Source of the DNA: an uncultured Lachnospiraceae bacterium
GTDB lineage: Bacteria; Bacillota; Clostridia; Lachnospirales; Lachnospiraceae
Length of the DNA: 62,925 nt
Direction: 5' to 3'
Assembly (NCBI GenBank): GCA_902786365.1
Contig: CADACD010000016.1
Span: 1 to 62,925 of the forward strand
Shown here: positions 1 to 9,604 of the stretch, piece after piece
Layout: every line of letters starts with the position of its first letter
How positions within the stretch are numbered: the first letter of the stretch is position 1
Notes under the pieces: generated by a model
Told to the model about the DNA's origin: nothing
The model's input: the letters and a program-made list of their open reading frames with translations, nothing else
The model's database searches: none
Program-made: the position numbers and the translations under genes

Positions 1-1542
1 AGGGATATTGTAAGCGGTCATAATGAGCGTATGCACAACATCAAAAAATATTACCCGTTTTTCAGGCTTTCTGAAATTTCGTTTACCCAGTATAAAGATG
101 GAAAGTATGAAATACTGGATATGGGTTATATTTTAATGGCAGTGCTGCGCTTTTTTATTGAGGAAAATAATTTCAGGGAGAAGTTAGTCTCTTATAAGGA
201 ATATGCAGGTTTCATGCATGAGGTTCTTGTGAGAGATTTCGAACTTTACCTTGAAAAGGAAGAAGAAAAAGAGCTTGTAAATTATATATTTGATAAATTG
301 AAAAACGATGGAAAACCATTTTCATATACCTATTTTGACCCGGAGGAGAAGAAAAAGAAAACAGTAAGGACACGAATCATTGATAACAAAATAGCAGATG
401 ACAATGTCATGTATTATATTACAGCAGATGCAGTTGCATTCTACCTCGACACAAAAGAGATTAAGGATGAGAGTAATATTACTGTGGCGCAGGTTCTTTT
501 GTCAAAGATGATTTCAACAAGAAATTTCAAGGGTGGAGTAGAGGTAATCAAAAGAATTAATGGGGAGGTAGGCAAACTGATAGCAAGAAAAAATGAGATA
601 TTAAATGTGATAAGCTATGATGTTTTTACCGGAATTAAGATATATGAAGACTTTATGGAGCATACAGTAAAGTGGTTTGATGAAGAGCAGAAACTGTTCA
701 AAAAGAATAAAGAACTGGTAAATAAGGCCTTGAAAAGCTGTGAGAGTGATATGGGATATTATGCAGTCATGGAAGATATCTACCATTTGGAGAGCGAGTT
801 AAATAAGGCGATTAACAAACATAGTGAACTCTTATCAGCATGTATTGCATTACAGGAAAAGACAGATGAGATTATTATCAATTCAAAGTTGGGAAGAATC
901 CGTTCATCCCTTGATTTTAGAAAAATGTTATCTGAACTTATCAAGGAAGATGATGCTGAAAAATTAGAATATTACATAAAGCCGCTTCTGAAACTGGCAG
1001 TGAAAAAGACATTTTCACTGTCACTCATTGACAATATGCTTACATACAAGCCGGATGACAGCGAAGATGCGGGAAAAATTCAGGAAAATGAATATGATGA
1101 AAATTTCAAATATCCTGATGAGATTGAGGAAGAGAGAATATTTGAAAATTGCAGCATATTAATCGAAATGCTCTTTGATATGGTGATAAAATGGAAAACA
1201 TTTGACCTGATAAAATACAATGAATATCTTGCAGAAAAACTGGGAAGCAGAGTTTTAAACAGCTCCGACTACTATTCATTCATCGTCCATCTATGCCAGA
1301 AAAAATCATATGACATAGAAGAAACATTGAAAAAGCCGGACACTTTTCTTGAAGATATTATATGCAGAAACCTTGAAAAAAACGGAGAGAAATACGAAAA
1401 ATACAGGGGACTGAAATTTGAAATACAATTTGTACCGGAAGAGAAAAACAGCGAAAAAGGACAGGATGGTAATGTAGAACGTAATACCATTACCATAGGA
1501 AAAAACAAAACCGCAAACCTTTTAATAAGAGGCACTTGTTAA
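1..1542 (+). CDS. MukF/JetA-like kleisin subunit of an SMC complex (5' end outside window)
   Basis: The frame is open to the window edge, so the true start is probably upstream; the first internal ATG is at 31 and has no convincing ribosome binding site. The product (at least 503 residues) is charged and mostly helical, with a winged-helix-like N-terminal part and long helical segments around residues 180-290. It is the first of three tightly packed genes ending in a giant SMC-type ATPase. That order (large helical protein, ~230-residue protein, SMC ATPase) is the MukF-MukE-MukB / JetA-JetB-JetC order, and this is the main basis for calling it the kleisin-like subunit. Its expected role is to bridge the SMC ATPase heads and load the complex on DNA. 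Family assignment is by context and general resemblance, not by a catalytic motif. Confidence 0.65.
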   Translation, partial: RDIVSGHNERMHNIKKYYPFFRLSEISFTQYKDGKYEILDMGYILMAVLRFFIEENNFREKLVSYKEYAGFMHEVLVRDFELYLEKEEEKELVNYIFDKLKNDGKPFSYTYFDPEEKKKKTVRTRIIDNKIADDNVMYYITADAVAFYLDTKEIKDESNITVAQVLLSKMISTRNFKGGVEVIKRINGEVGKLIARKNEILNVISYDVFTGIKIYEDFMEHTVKWFDEEQKLFKKNKELVNKALKSCESDMGYYAVMEDIYHLESELNKAINKHSELLSACIALQEKTDEIIINSKLGRIRSSLDFRKMLSELIKEDDAEKLEYYIKPLLKLAVKKTFSLSLIDNMLTYKPDDSEDAGKIQENEYDENFKYPDEIEEERIFENCSILIEMLFDMVIKWKTFDLIKYNEYLAEKLGSRVLNSSDYYSFIVHLCQKKSYDIEETLKKPDTFLEDIICRNLEKNGEKYEKYRGLKFEIQFVPEEKNSEKGQDGNVERNTITIGKNKTANLLIRGTC

Positions 1543-1561
1543 AACAAAACCGGAGGAAACC

Positions 1562-2266
1562 ATGGAAGAGAGAAATTTATCAAAGGCATTAGACATTGTC
1601 GCAAAATTAATCAACGGTGAAGAAATCAGTCGTGATGAAAAGAACACAAAAAGTCTGTACGAAGATTATACAACGAATGCGGAAATTTATGATATCACGA
1701 ATTCAATCTGCAAAAAATTAAATGTATCACTCTATGAATATGAATATTCCCTGTATGCCAGTGCAGGTGAAAATAACAGGGTGTTCGGATACTCCAATGA
1801 TGAGCTGAAAAAAGAGATAGGGGTGAAATTAAACAGAGAACTTTTCTTATGCTATTTCATCATATACAATGTGGTTACATGGTTTTATAATGACACGGGA
1901 AGTTATACTTTCAACGAATATATCAAGATTCATGACTTGATTCATTCAGTGGATGGTTCACTTGCCGGAGTGACAAGCCAATTGTCAGTAGTGGCACTGA
2001 ATGAGGTGGAAGAAAACAGTTTTAAGATGATTGCACTTTTGTGGGAAGATTTGCCCATTATGTCAAATGAGGAGACAAATGCAAGGGCGGCAAGAGGTTC
2101 AAAATACGGATTTTCAAAGATGACCTTGAATTTTTTAATCAAGCAGGGGCTTGTCATTGAAAGTGAGGGAAGATATTATCCGAAGAAGAGATTAAAGGCA
2201 CTCGTGCAAAATTATTTTGAGGAGTACAAGGGAAGATTATACGAGATTATGAAAGGAGACAGATAA
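1562..2266 (+). CDS. MukE/JetB-like small SMC accessory subunit
   Basis: A 234-residue protein starting at ATG 1562, 20 bp after the upstream stop and behind a clear GGAGG site. It ends in TAATG: its stop overlaps the first base of the ATG of the SMC gene, which implies translational coupling. The C-terminal part (about residues 150-234) looks like a winged-helix domain. The size and its place between the kleisin-like gene and the SMC ATPase match MukE/JetB, the KITE-type subunit that binds kleisin. No enzymatic motif is visible. I infer the role from gene order; I believe related Firmicutes proteins carry only a DUF name. Confidence 0.65.
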   Translation: MEERNLSKALDIVAKLINGEEISRDEKNTKSLYEDYTTNAEIYDITNSICKKLNVSLYEYEYSLYASAGENNRVFGYSNDELKKEIGVKLNRELFLCYFIIYNVVTWFYNDTGSYTFNEYIKIHDLIHSVDGSLAGVTSQLSVVALNEVEENSFKMIALLWEDLPIMSNEETNARAARGSKYGFSKMTLNFLIKQGLVIESEGRYYPKKRLKALVQNYFEEYKGRLYEIMKGDR

Positions 2267-5200
2267 TGCCACATATCAACAGAATCAGGGTAAATAATGT
2301 AAAGTACAATTTCGGCACACAGTTTTATGATGATTTTATGATGAGATTTTCATGCAAAAATACGATATATGACCTTGCAAACGGTGGTGGTAAAAGTGTG
2401 CTTATGCTGTTATTGTTTCAAAATCTCATTCCAAATTGTACATTAGATGACAAACAGCCGATTGAAAAACTGTTCAGGACAAATGAAGGAAGCACAACGA
2501 TTCATTCATTGATTGAATGGAAATTAAGTGATGTACATGTCAAGGACAATTTCACTTATATGCTGACAGGTTTCTGTGCCAGAAAAGCAAAAGAACATGC
2601 AAGTGATAACGAAAATGAGCAGGAACAGAAAAATAATCAGGCAATTGAATACTTTAATTACTGCATTTTTTACAGAAAGTTCAATGACAATGATATCAAA
2701 AATCTCCCACTCGAAAAGGACGGAGAGAGGATAACCTATACAGGTCTGAAAAATTATCTCAAAGAGCTTGAAAAAAATGATATGAGCCTTGAAGTGAAGA
2801 TTTTTGACAGAAAAGGAGATTATCAGAGGTTTATTGCAGGATATGGATTATACGAGAGTGAATGGGAGATTATCCGGGGAATTAACAAGACAGAAGGCCA
2901 TGTGAGAACTTATTTTGAGACAAATTATAAGACAACCAGAAAAGTTGTTGAGGATTTGCTTATTGAGGAAATTATTGAAAAGTCATTTAGAAATAATTAT
3001 CTGGAAGAGGGCTCACAGGACAAGCTTGCAAAGACACTTTTAAATATCAAGGACAAACTGATTGAGCTTTCCAAAAAGAAAGATGAAATCAATAATTTTG
3101 ACAGGCAGATTGAGGTTATCAACGGATTTATAGAGAGGACAAACTCTATAAAACAGATGTATAAGGGGATGGAAGATACCTTTTTTAAGTTAAAGAAAAT
3201 TGATAATACAATACACGAGAGTGAAAAGAAAATAAATGAAGAAAAAGATAAGATTTCCGGACAGAAGCAGGATATCATAGAACAGAAAAAGAGCCTTTCT
3301 AAGAAAGTGGACACTGCGATAGTAATAGTTGATAAGCAGGAGTTAAAGCAATTAGAAGAAACACTGAAAGAATATGAGAGAGAATATGAGCTTCTGCTGG
3401 AAGAATATGAGGACTTTAACAATAGATTTAACATCATGGAAGGTGGAAATTATTATCTTGAATACATAGAGGCGAAAAAAGAGTATGACAAACTGACCAT
3501 TGTGATGGAAAATATGTTAAAGGATAATAATGAGCTTCTTGCAAGACTGAAAGAGGCAGTTGCTGTTAAGTATCTGTGTGATATTGAAAAGAAAAATGAC
3601 ATTAAAAGAATGGTTGCAAGTGAAACAGAGAGTGCTAATGAAGAGAACAAAACAATAGAAGAATTAAGAGATACACTTCGAAGTTGGGATAATGAAATCG
3701 CAGTTGGAAAACATGAGATAGAAAGTCTACAAAAACAATTAAATGAACTCGACAGTGAAATGGCGAAGTTGAAAAATGTAACTTCTCTTCTGTTAGTTTC
3801 GCAGGCAGAGGTGGAATGTGCGAAAAGAGAAAATGAAATTGCTGCTATTAATGAAAGGATAGATGAACAGCGAAGTATCATAGCGGAAAATGAAGAGAGG
3901 GAATTTACTCTCAGACTTGAGAGCAAGAGATTAGAGACAAAACATCTGGAACTTGAAAAAAACAGAGAAAAGTTGAAAGAAAGAAGTGAGAAACTTTTAA
4001 GTGTTTCAGGCAAACTTGAGAAATTAAAAGAAGTCTATGGACAAAGTGATACAAAAAAACTTCTAAAGGTTATTGAGAAAGCCTATAAGTCGATGGTCAT
4101 CAGGCTTGATAAAGAAAAAATTTCCATTGAAAAGGCGAAAAAAAGACTTAATAAATTGGCAGAAAATAAATCATTCGGGGAGAGTGAAAATGTTGAAAAG
4201 CTGAAGGAATATATCATCAGGTATCACACGAAAAACGTGATAACTGGTTCAGAGTATTTAAAGAGACTTGAAGAGGAGGACAGGCTATCTGTAATCAGAA
4301 GCAATCCGGTTATCGCATTTTCAGTCATTGTCTATGATAAAGCAGAACAAATTATGGATGACTGGGAAATGATAAAACAGCTGTCAACTGATGAGTGGAT
4401 TCCGATTATTAACGCAGAAATGATAGCAAATTTTGATGAATATATTCTTTCACAGAGCATTACAGACTATGAAAAAATAATATGTATGATAGGAAATCCT
4501 GACAGATTCAAAGATGAGTCAGTGAGAACTGAATATGAAGTTTTAAAGGAAAAAATCCAAAGAGATACAGTAAGCTATGAAAGAAAAATCGAAAATGAAA
4601 CAGTAGTCTGTGAAGATTACATGTTTATCAGAATGATAATGGGAGGCATGATAGAGGATAGTGATGTAAACCCGGAACAAGCCATTGATGAACTGAATAA
4701 CGAAATTACATCCACAGAGGATGAAATTAATCATATAAAATTTGAGAGGGACAAGCTGAAAGAAGAAAATAAGGATTTGTCTAAAAGTCTTGAAGCTAAC
4801 CGAAAAGCATTGAGTGAGTGCGAAGAGGAAATCAGGATTTTTATCAAAATTGATGAAGATTTGAAAAAATATAAGGAGTGTGAGAAGAATAAAAAAGATA
4901 AAGAAGAAAAACTCGCACTAATAAAGCATGACTATAGTGATGGAACTAAGAAACTTTTGGCACTTGAAAATAGGTATAACCACCGTATAAGCAGGATGAA
5001 AGCAGGAAATGCAGAGCTTGATAATATGGACAAAATCTGGAATGAAAAATTTGCAGTCTATTTTGATGAAGGGATTTACCAGACTATCATCAGTGAAAAC
5101 AAAGGGAAGACAACAGAAGAAATCAAAGATTTTACCATTGGAAAAGATGATTTGGAAACTTGTATAGAGGCACTTTTGATGGGGCTGGTGAATGAAAATT

Positions 5201-6753
5201 CTTCAGTCGGCGACAAAGAAAAACTCTTGAATAATTATCAGATTATTATGCAGAAAAGCCTTAGCAGACTTGATTATCTCGGACTCGACAAGGGAATGTT
5301 TGACAAAATGTATGCGGATAATGATTTGGATTTTGCATCGAGAGAAGATATGCTAGAAGTAAAGAAAAAAGCAGATGAAGTCAGGGCAAAGCAAAAATCT
5401 GTCAGAAAGATGGTGGAAGCGAGCCGTTCGGACAGAGATAAGATGCAGGGAAAAATAAATCATTCTATTTCACTGATAGAAAAAAATTATGGAGCTTTTG
5501 ATGAGAAACTTGTTAAAAGTGAGGAGATAAATACATTTATTCATGAGAATGAGAGACTGTTATCATCATTTGAAGAGAGGCTTGCGGATACAGAGAAAAA
5601 AATAAAGGAACTAAAAGAGGAAGAACTTGTCATATCAGTTCTTAAGAAAAATTGTGAGAGACTTATGGTAAAGTCCGGTATTGCAAAAGATATCACAGCA
5701 GGATTTTTTGAAAATATCAGTACAAAGGAAATTGAGGATAAATATAATGAGACATCTTTAGGTCTTGATAAATTTATAGAGGACAGATATAAGCGTGGAG
5801 AAGCATTTGAAAGAGAACTGTCAATTCTTGTGGAAACGCTTAAAAAACTGCAAGCTGATGAACTTGCCTCTGAATTGAGATTTAATATTACAATGCCAAA
5901 GACAGTCGAGGAAGCCAGAGAACTTACAGACGCTTTAAAAGAGACAAATTCACTAATTGCATTAGAAAAACAGAGAGTAGAAAAAGGTCTTTTAGATATT
6001 CAGGTGATAAAGGATAATTTTGAAAACCAGTGTGTGCAGAGCTGTATCAATATCAAGACAGAACTTGAGAGATTGTCAAGGCTTTCAAAGATAACCATTG
6101 ATAATGAAAATATTTCTATACTGAATCTGAAAATTCCATATGTGAATGAAGAATTGTATAAAGACAGAATGTCAGATTACATAGACAGACTTGCAAAAGA
6201 TGCGGACAGTTTTGAATCACAGGAGGAAAGATTAAAATATATCCGGAATAATCTGTGTTGGAAAAAAATGTTTTCTGTCATTGTGACAGATATGAATGCA
6301 ATCCGGTTAAATCTTTATAAACGGGAAAGAATTGCAGAGCAGTCAAGGTATCTTCCTTATGAAGAGGCGGTTGGAAGTACGGGACAATCGCAGGGAATTT
6401 ATATACAGTTTTTGATTTCCATTATTAATTATATCACGAGTATTAATTCTAAAAATGCAGATGCGACAGGTCTGAGAAAAGTGATATTTATCGATAATCC
6501 GTTTGGAGCAGCAAAAGATATTTACATTTGGGAACCGATTTTTAAACTGTTAAAAGTAAACAATGTACAGCTCATTGTTCCGGCGAGAGGTGCAACACCG
6601 GCGATAACAGGCAGATTTGATGTCAATTATGTTCTGGGACAGAAGATGGTTGGAAAGAAGCAGCAGACAGTAGTAGTCGATTACTTTAGCGATGTTATCA
6701 CAGAGGAGCTTGATTACACAACTTTATCTTATAAACAGACATCATTGTTTTGA
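2266..6753 (+). CDS. MukB/JetC-like SMC ATPase
   Basis: A 1495-residue SMC-type ATPase. The N-terminal head carries a P-loop-like motif ANGGGKSVLM near residue 38-47, with Leu where the classical first Gly would be. Long charged coiled coil fills about residues 270-640 and 740-1330. Between them, residues ~650-735 form a less charged globular stretch that fits a hinge. The C-terminal head has an ABC signature-like GSTGQSQGIYIQF near 1370 and a Walker B VIFIDNPFG near 1406, with Asn where most ABC ATPases have Glu; this variation is seen in Jet/Muk-like families. It is coupled by TAATG to the upstream gene and preceded by AAAGGAG. The complex should entrap or extrude DNA, for chromosome organisation or for defence against circular foreign DNA. 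No nuclease-type JetD gene follows. Confidence 0.8.
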   Translation: MPHINRIRVNNVKYNFGTQFYDDFMMRFSCKNTIYDLANGGGKSVLMLLLFQNLIPNCTLDDKQPIEKLFRTNEGSTTIHSLIEWKLSDVHVKDNFTYMLTGFCARKAKEHASDNENEQEQKNNQAIEYFNYCIFYRKFNDNDIKNLPLEKDGERITYTGLKNYLKELEKNDMSLEVKIFDRKGDYQRFIAGYGLYESEWEIIRGINKTEGHVRTYFETNYKTTRKVVEDLLIEEIIEKSFRNNYLEEGSQDKLAKTLLNIKDKLIELSKKKDEINNFDRQIEVINGFIERTNSIKQMYKGMEDTFFKLKKIDNTIHESEKKINEEKDKISGQKQDIIEQKKSLSKKVDTAIVIVDKQELKQLEETLKEYEREYELLLEEYEDFNNRFNIMEGGNYYLEYIEAKKEYDKLTIVMENMLKDNNELLARLKEAVAVKYLCDIEKKNDIKRMVASETESANEENKTIEELRDTLRSWDNEIAVGKHEIESLQKQLNELDSEMAKLKNVTSLLLVSQAEVECAKRENEIAAINERIDEQRSIIAENEEREFTLRLESKRLETKHLELEKNREKLKERSEKLLSVSGKLEKLKEVYGQSDTKKLLKVIEKAYKSMVIRLDKEKISIEKAKKRLNKLAENKSFGESENVEKLKEYIIRYHTKNVITGSEYLKRLEEEDRLSVIRSNPVIAFSVIVYDKAEQIMDDWEMIKQLSTDEWIPIINAEMIANFDEYILSQSITDYEKIICMIGNPDRFKDESVRTEYEVLKEKIQRDTVSYERKIENETVVCEDYMFIRMIMGGMIEDSDVNPEQAIDELNNEITSTEDEINHIKFERDKLKEENKDLSKSLEANRKALSECEEEIRIFIKIDEDLKKYKECEKNKKDKEEKLALIKHDYSDGTKKLLALENRYNHRISRMKAGNAELDNMDKIWNEKFAVYFDEGIYQTIISENKGKTTEEIKDFTIGKDDLETCIEALLMGLVNENSSVGDKEKLLNNYQIIMQKSLSRLDYLGLDKGMFDKMYADNDLDFASREDMLEVKKKADEVRAKQKSVRKMVEASRSDRDKMQGKINHSISLIEKNYGAFDEKLVKSEEINTFIHENERLLSSFEERLADTEKKIKELKEEELVISVLKKNCERLMVKSGIAKDITAGFFENISTKEIEDKYNETSLGLDKFIEDRYKRGEAFERELSILVETLKKLQADELASELRFNITMPKTVEEARELTDALKETNSLIALEKQRVEKGLLDIQVIKDNFENQCVQSCINIKTELERLSRLSKITIDNENISILNLKIPYVNEELYKDRMSDYIDRLAKDADSFESQEERLKYIRNNLCWKKMFSVIVTDMNAIRLNLYKRERIAEQSRYLPYEEAVGSTGQSQGIYIQFLISIINYITSINSKNADATGLRKVIFIDNPFGAAKDIYIWEPIFKLLKVNNVQLIVPARGATPAITGRFDVNYVLGQKMVGKKQQTVVVDYFSDVITEELDYTTLSYKQTSLF

Positions 6754-6804
6754 CAAGCGACTTTTAGTGTGATAGACTATATTAGATATGGTGTATTAAT
6801 TTTT

Positions 6805-6833
6805 TTGAACAGAAAGATAATAATAAATAGATA
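6805..6833 (+). promoter_or_regulatory. sigma-A-type promoter for the TPR/ATPase gene
   Basis: TTGAAC at 6805-6810 and TAGATA at 6828-6833 are separated by 17 bp, about 35 bp before the start codon of the next gene. This suggests the repeat protein is transcribed separately from the SMC operon. Motif match only. Confidence 0.45.
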
Positions 6834-6866
6834 CATTCTATTTTATATGAAAGGGATTTGGTAAAA

Positions 6867-9518
6867 GTGGACAGATACGAATATAATGTGAAATCAGATC
6901 AAATTAAGAAATATTACAGTCAGAAAGATTTTGAGTCAGCAGCAGAGGTTGCAGATGAGATTGACTGGTATAAGGTAAAAGATAATGCAATGCTTAATAA
7001 GGTTGCTGATATTTATGAAAATATAAGACAATATGATAAGGCAAAGGAAATTCTTCTCATTGCATATGAGCGTTCTCCGCTTGGAAGACAGCTTGCATAT
7101 AAACTTACCATTCTTGCACTTAGAACAAAGAATTTTGTTGAGGCAGATGAATTTTATCAGGATTTTGTAGAGATGGCACCGACAGATGTGACACAATATC
7201 TGTTGAAATACAGGATTGCAAAGGCAAAGGGTGAGCATATTGATATTCTTATTGAAATCTTGGAAGCATATGTAGATGTTGAGATGGATGAGAGATGGCA
7301 GTACGAGCTTGCCAAATTATATCATGAGGCAGGAAGAGATGACGACTGTATCAAAATGTGCAAAGAACTTGAATTATGGTTTAATGAGGGCAAGTATGTC
7401 AATAAGGCAAAGGAGCTTAAGGAAATCATAACAGGCGGTGTGGAGGATTACAATACAGATTATTCATATGACAATTATCAGGATAATTTTGATAATAATG
7501 AAAATCAGAGGGAAAGTTTTACCTATGATTTAAAAGCATTGCAGGAACAGAACGAATATGACGAGAATTCTGAAAATGCTCATTACGAAGAATATCAAAA
7601 TGAGGATGATGTGAACAGTGGTGAACATGAACAGGAAGAAGAATTAGTATCGGATAGTGAAGACGATATTCTGTCAGATAATGTGGATGATGAAGAGGAT
7701 GTTTCACAAAGTGATGTAAATGATGTTGAAAACACTTTTTCAGATGGGGAAGAAAGAGTAAGACTGGATAATGCTTCACAAGCAGATGATGAAGAGGTTA
7801 ATGATGATGAAGAAGATCGTGAAGATAGTATAGATGATGAAGAAAAGTATTCAGAAGTAAAGTCTTTAGCAGAATCAATTGTGCAAGCGGAAGAGGAAAA
7901 TGATATACAGAACCGTGAATACAATAATAGTTATGATAGTGAAGAAGACGGATACGAGGAAGATACAGATGATGAAATTACTGTAGAAGATATGGGTGAG
8001 AAGGATGTATCTGAAAAGTATGGAAACATTTATAGTAAGTCAAAAGTGGCAGAAAGTATCATTAAGGCAGAAGAATATGATAACAGAGGAAATAAATACA
8101 ATGCAGGTAATTACAATGTAGGTGCAGAAAAATATTACAAAGGTAATAGAGGAACAGATGAGCAGATAAGAACAGCACAGGAAGCATTAAAAATTGCGAT
8201 GGATGCTGCAGTAGAAGCACAGAGAGCAGCAGATATTGCAAAAAGACTTGTTGAAGAGGCAACTATTAATGTCAATGTCATAAAGGGAATACCTGTAAGT
8301 AAAGATGCATTAACTGGAGGAAAATTATCTACCGGAATATATGCGGGAATGACAATTGATGAACTCAGAAAGCAGCTTGATGAAGAAGATATTAAAGCAA
8401 AAGAAATAAGTGAAAGAGAGAGCAACATTGCAGTAATGGATACAGATTCACAAGAGAGTGAGTCTGATGATGCTGGCATAGATGAAAACGGAAAAGCTAA
8501 AAATGAAATTTCACAGAATACGGATAGTGAGAATGCTGCAAAAGAGAAATCAGAAACAGATATTACTGGTAGTGATTTAATTGAAACAGAAGAAGAAAAA
8601 GAGATAGAAAGTGATTCAAAGATAGAGATATTTGAATTTGACAGGAGTAAAGAAGGCAAAGGCAAAAATATCGGAGATGAGCTTACTAAGACAGCAGAAA
8701 TTGATATTAGTGAAATTAACTTCAGACTTGACACAGATAATGATTTGTACAATACAGCTAATATTCAGGAAGCGCTTGCACAGAGTATGGCAACATTGAT
8801 GGGAGAGCCGGTTGGTGGTACAAAAACCAAAAAACCTACATTAAGCAAATCAGAAAAGGCAAAAGAATATATTGATGAGGCATCGAAGAACCTTAACAGT
8901 GAGGAGAAAGACGATACTGAACAAACAGAAGAAATAAATGAAACAGCAGTGACACAACAGGAGACAAGTGAAGAAGACGACAAGAGCGCAAATGTAAAAG
9001 ATGAACAGGATAGTTCAAATATGTCTGAGTTGAATCAGGAGATTGATGAACAGGATATAGATGAAAAATTATTGAAGGAAAGACTGAAAGAATATTATGA
9101 CAAACAGCCTACAAAGGTGATTGATCAAAAAGAGATAAACAGAATATTAAAGGCAACACAGCTTAAGAATGTTTATGAGACAGTGCCATTATCACCACTG
9201 CTTGCACAGAATGAGGCGGAAGAAGTATGTGCGGACAATGATGAGAAAATGGAAGAACAGATAGAAGGTCAGATGACAATTGATGAGATTCTTTCAAATG
9301 TCAATGCAGAGAATAATGAGACCGAAGAAACAATAGAAGAAGATGAGAAAGCAGAAGAAAAAACTGTAGCGGATACTGAAAATCAAGAAATAACAGTAGA
9401 AACCGAGAATGAAGAGACAACAGTAGAAGCCGAGAATGAAGAGACAACAGTAGAAGCCGAGAATGAAGAGACAACAGTAGAAGCCGAGAATGAAGAGACA
9501 ATGAAGAGACAACAGTAG
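6867..9518 (+). CDS. TPR / acidic low-complexity protein, 5' part of a frameshifted gene
   Basis: The frame could begin at TTG 6858, but that lies 2 nt from the AAAGGGA site; GTG 6867 is better spaced and is chosen here. Residues ~1-185 are helical repeats resembling tetratricopeptide repeats. Residues ~200-420 are very acidic and low in complexity, and an Ala-rich helix follows near residues 430-470. The frame ends in a TAG at 9516-9518 that lies inside a run of 27-bp repeats, directly after an 11-bp tandem duplication. Without that duplication the frame runs on into the ORF at 9605-11185, giving one protein of roughly 1440 residues with a C-terminal P-loop domain. This is therefore probably a truncated half-gene, or an assembly or slippage artefact. 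Its function is unknown. Confidence 0.7.
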   Translation: MDRYEYNVKSDQIKKYYSQKDFESAAEVADEIDWYKVKDNAMLNKVADIYENIRQYDKAKEILLIAYERSPLGRQLAYKLTILALRTKNFVEADEFYQDFVEMAPTDVTQYLLKYRIAKAKGEHIDILIEILEAYVDVEMDERWQYELAKLYHEAGRDDDCIKMCKELELWFNEGKYVNKAKELKEIITGGVEDYNTDYSYDNYQDNFDNNENQRESFTYDLKALQEQNEYDENSENAHYEEYQNEDDVNSGEHEQEEELVSDSEDDILSDNVDDEEDVSQSDVNDVENTFSDGEERVRLDNASQADDEEVNDDEEDREDSIDDEEKYSEVKSLAESIVQAEEENDIQNREYNNSYDSEEDGYEEDTDDEITVEDMGEKDVSEKYGNIYSKSKVAESIIKAEEYDNRGNKYNAGNYNVGAEKYYKGNRGTDEQIRTAQEALKIAMDAAVEAQRAADIAKRLVEEATINVNVIKGIPVSKDALTGGKLSTGIYAGMTIDELRKQLDEEDIKAKEISERESNIAVMDTDSQESESDDAGIDENGKAKNEISQNTDSENAAKEKSETDITGSDLIETEEEKEIESDSKIEIFEFDRSKEGKGKNIGDELTKTAEIDISEINFRLDTDNDLYNTANIQEALAQSMATLMGEPVGGTKTKKPTLSKSEKAKEYIDEASKNLNSEEKDDTEQTEEINETAVTQQETSEEDDKSANVKDEQDSSNMSELNQEIDEQDIDEKLLKERLKEYYDKQPTKVIDQKEINRILKATQLKNVYETVPLSPLLAQNEAEEVCADNDEKMEEQIEGQMTIDEILSNVNAENNETEETIEEDEKAEEKTVADTENQEITVETENEETTVEAENEETTVEAENEETTVEAENEETMKRQQ

Positions 9519-9571
9519 AAGCCGAGAATGAAGAGACAACAGTAGAAAACGAGAGCGAAGAAACAACAGCG
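9399..9571 (+). repeat. 27-bp coding tandem repeat with a frame-breaking 11-bp duplication
   Basis: Six units of the form gaagccgagaatgaagagac plus aacagta (nine residues, EAENEETTV) start at 9399, 9426, 9453, 9480, 9518 and 9545; the last is degenerate. Unit four is 38 bp instead of 27 because atgaagagaca is present twice, at 9490-9500 and 9501-9511. The extra 11 bp shifts the frame and brings TAG 9516-9518 into frame. Confidence 0.9.
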
Positions 9572-9604
9572 GAAACTGAAAATACTATTACGAATATTGC
9601 TGAT

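Noticed and set aside
6858-6860. TTG 6858 as start of the TPR protein
   Set aside because: Only about 2 nt from the AAAGGGA site; GTG 6867 has workable spacing.
6754-6866. Search for a JetD toprim nuclease downstream of the SMC gene
   Set aside because: The gap is 113 bp and the next gene has no toprim motif; upstream sequence is outside the window, so absence from the genome is not claimed.
7519-9566. Ser/His/Leu-rich minus-strand ORFs opposite the acidic protein
   Set aside because: Mirror of Glu/Asp-rich codons in the real gene; no starts or ribosome binding sites.
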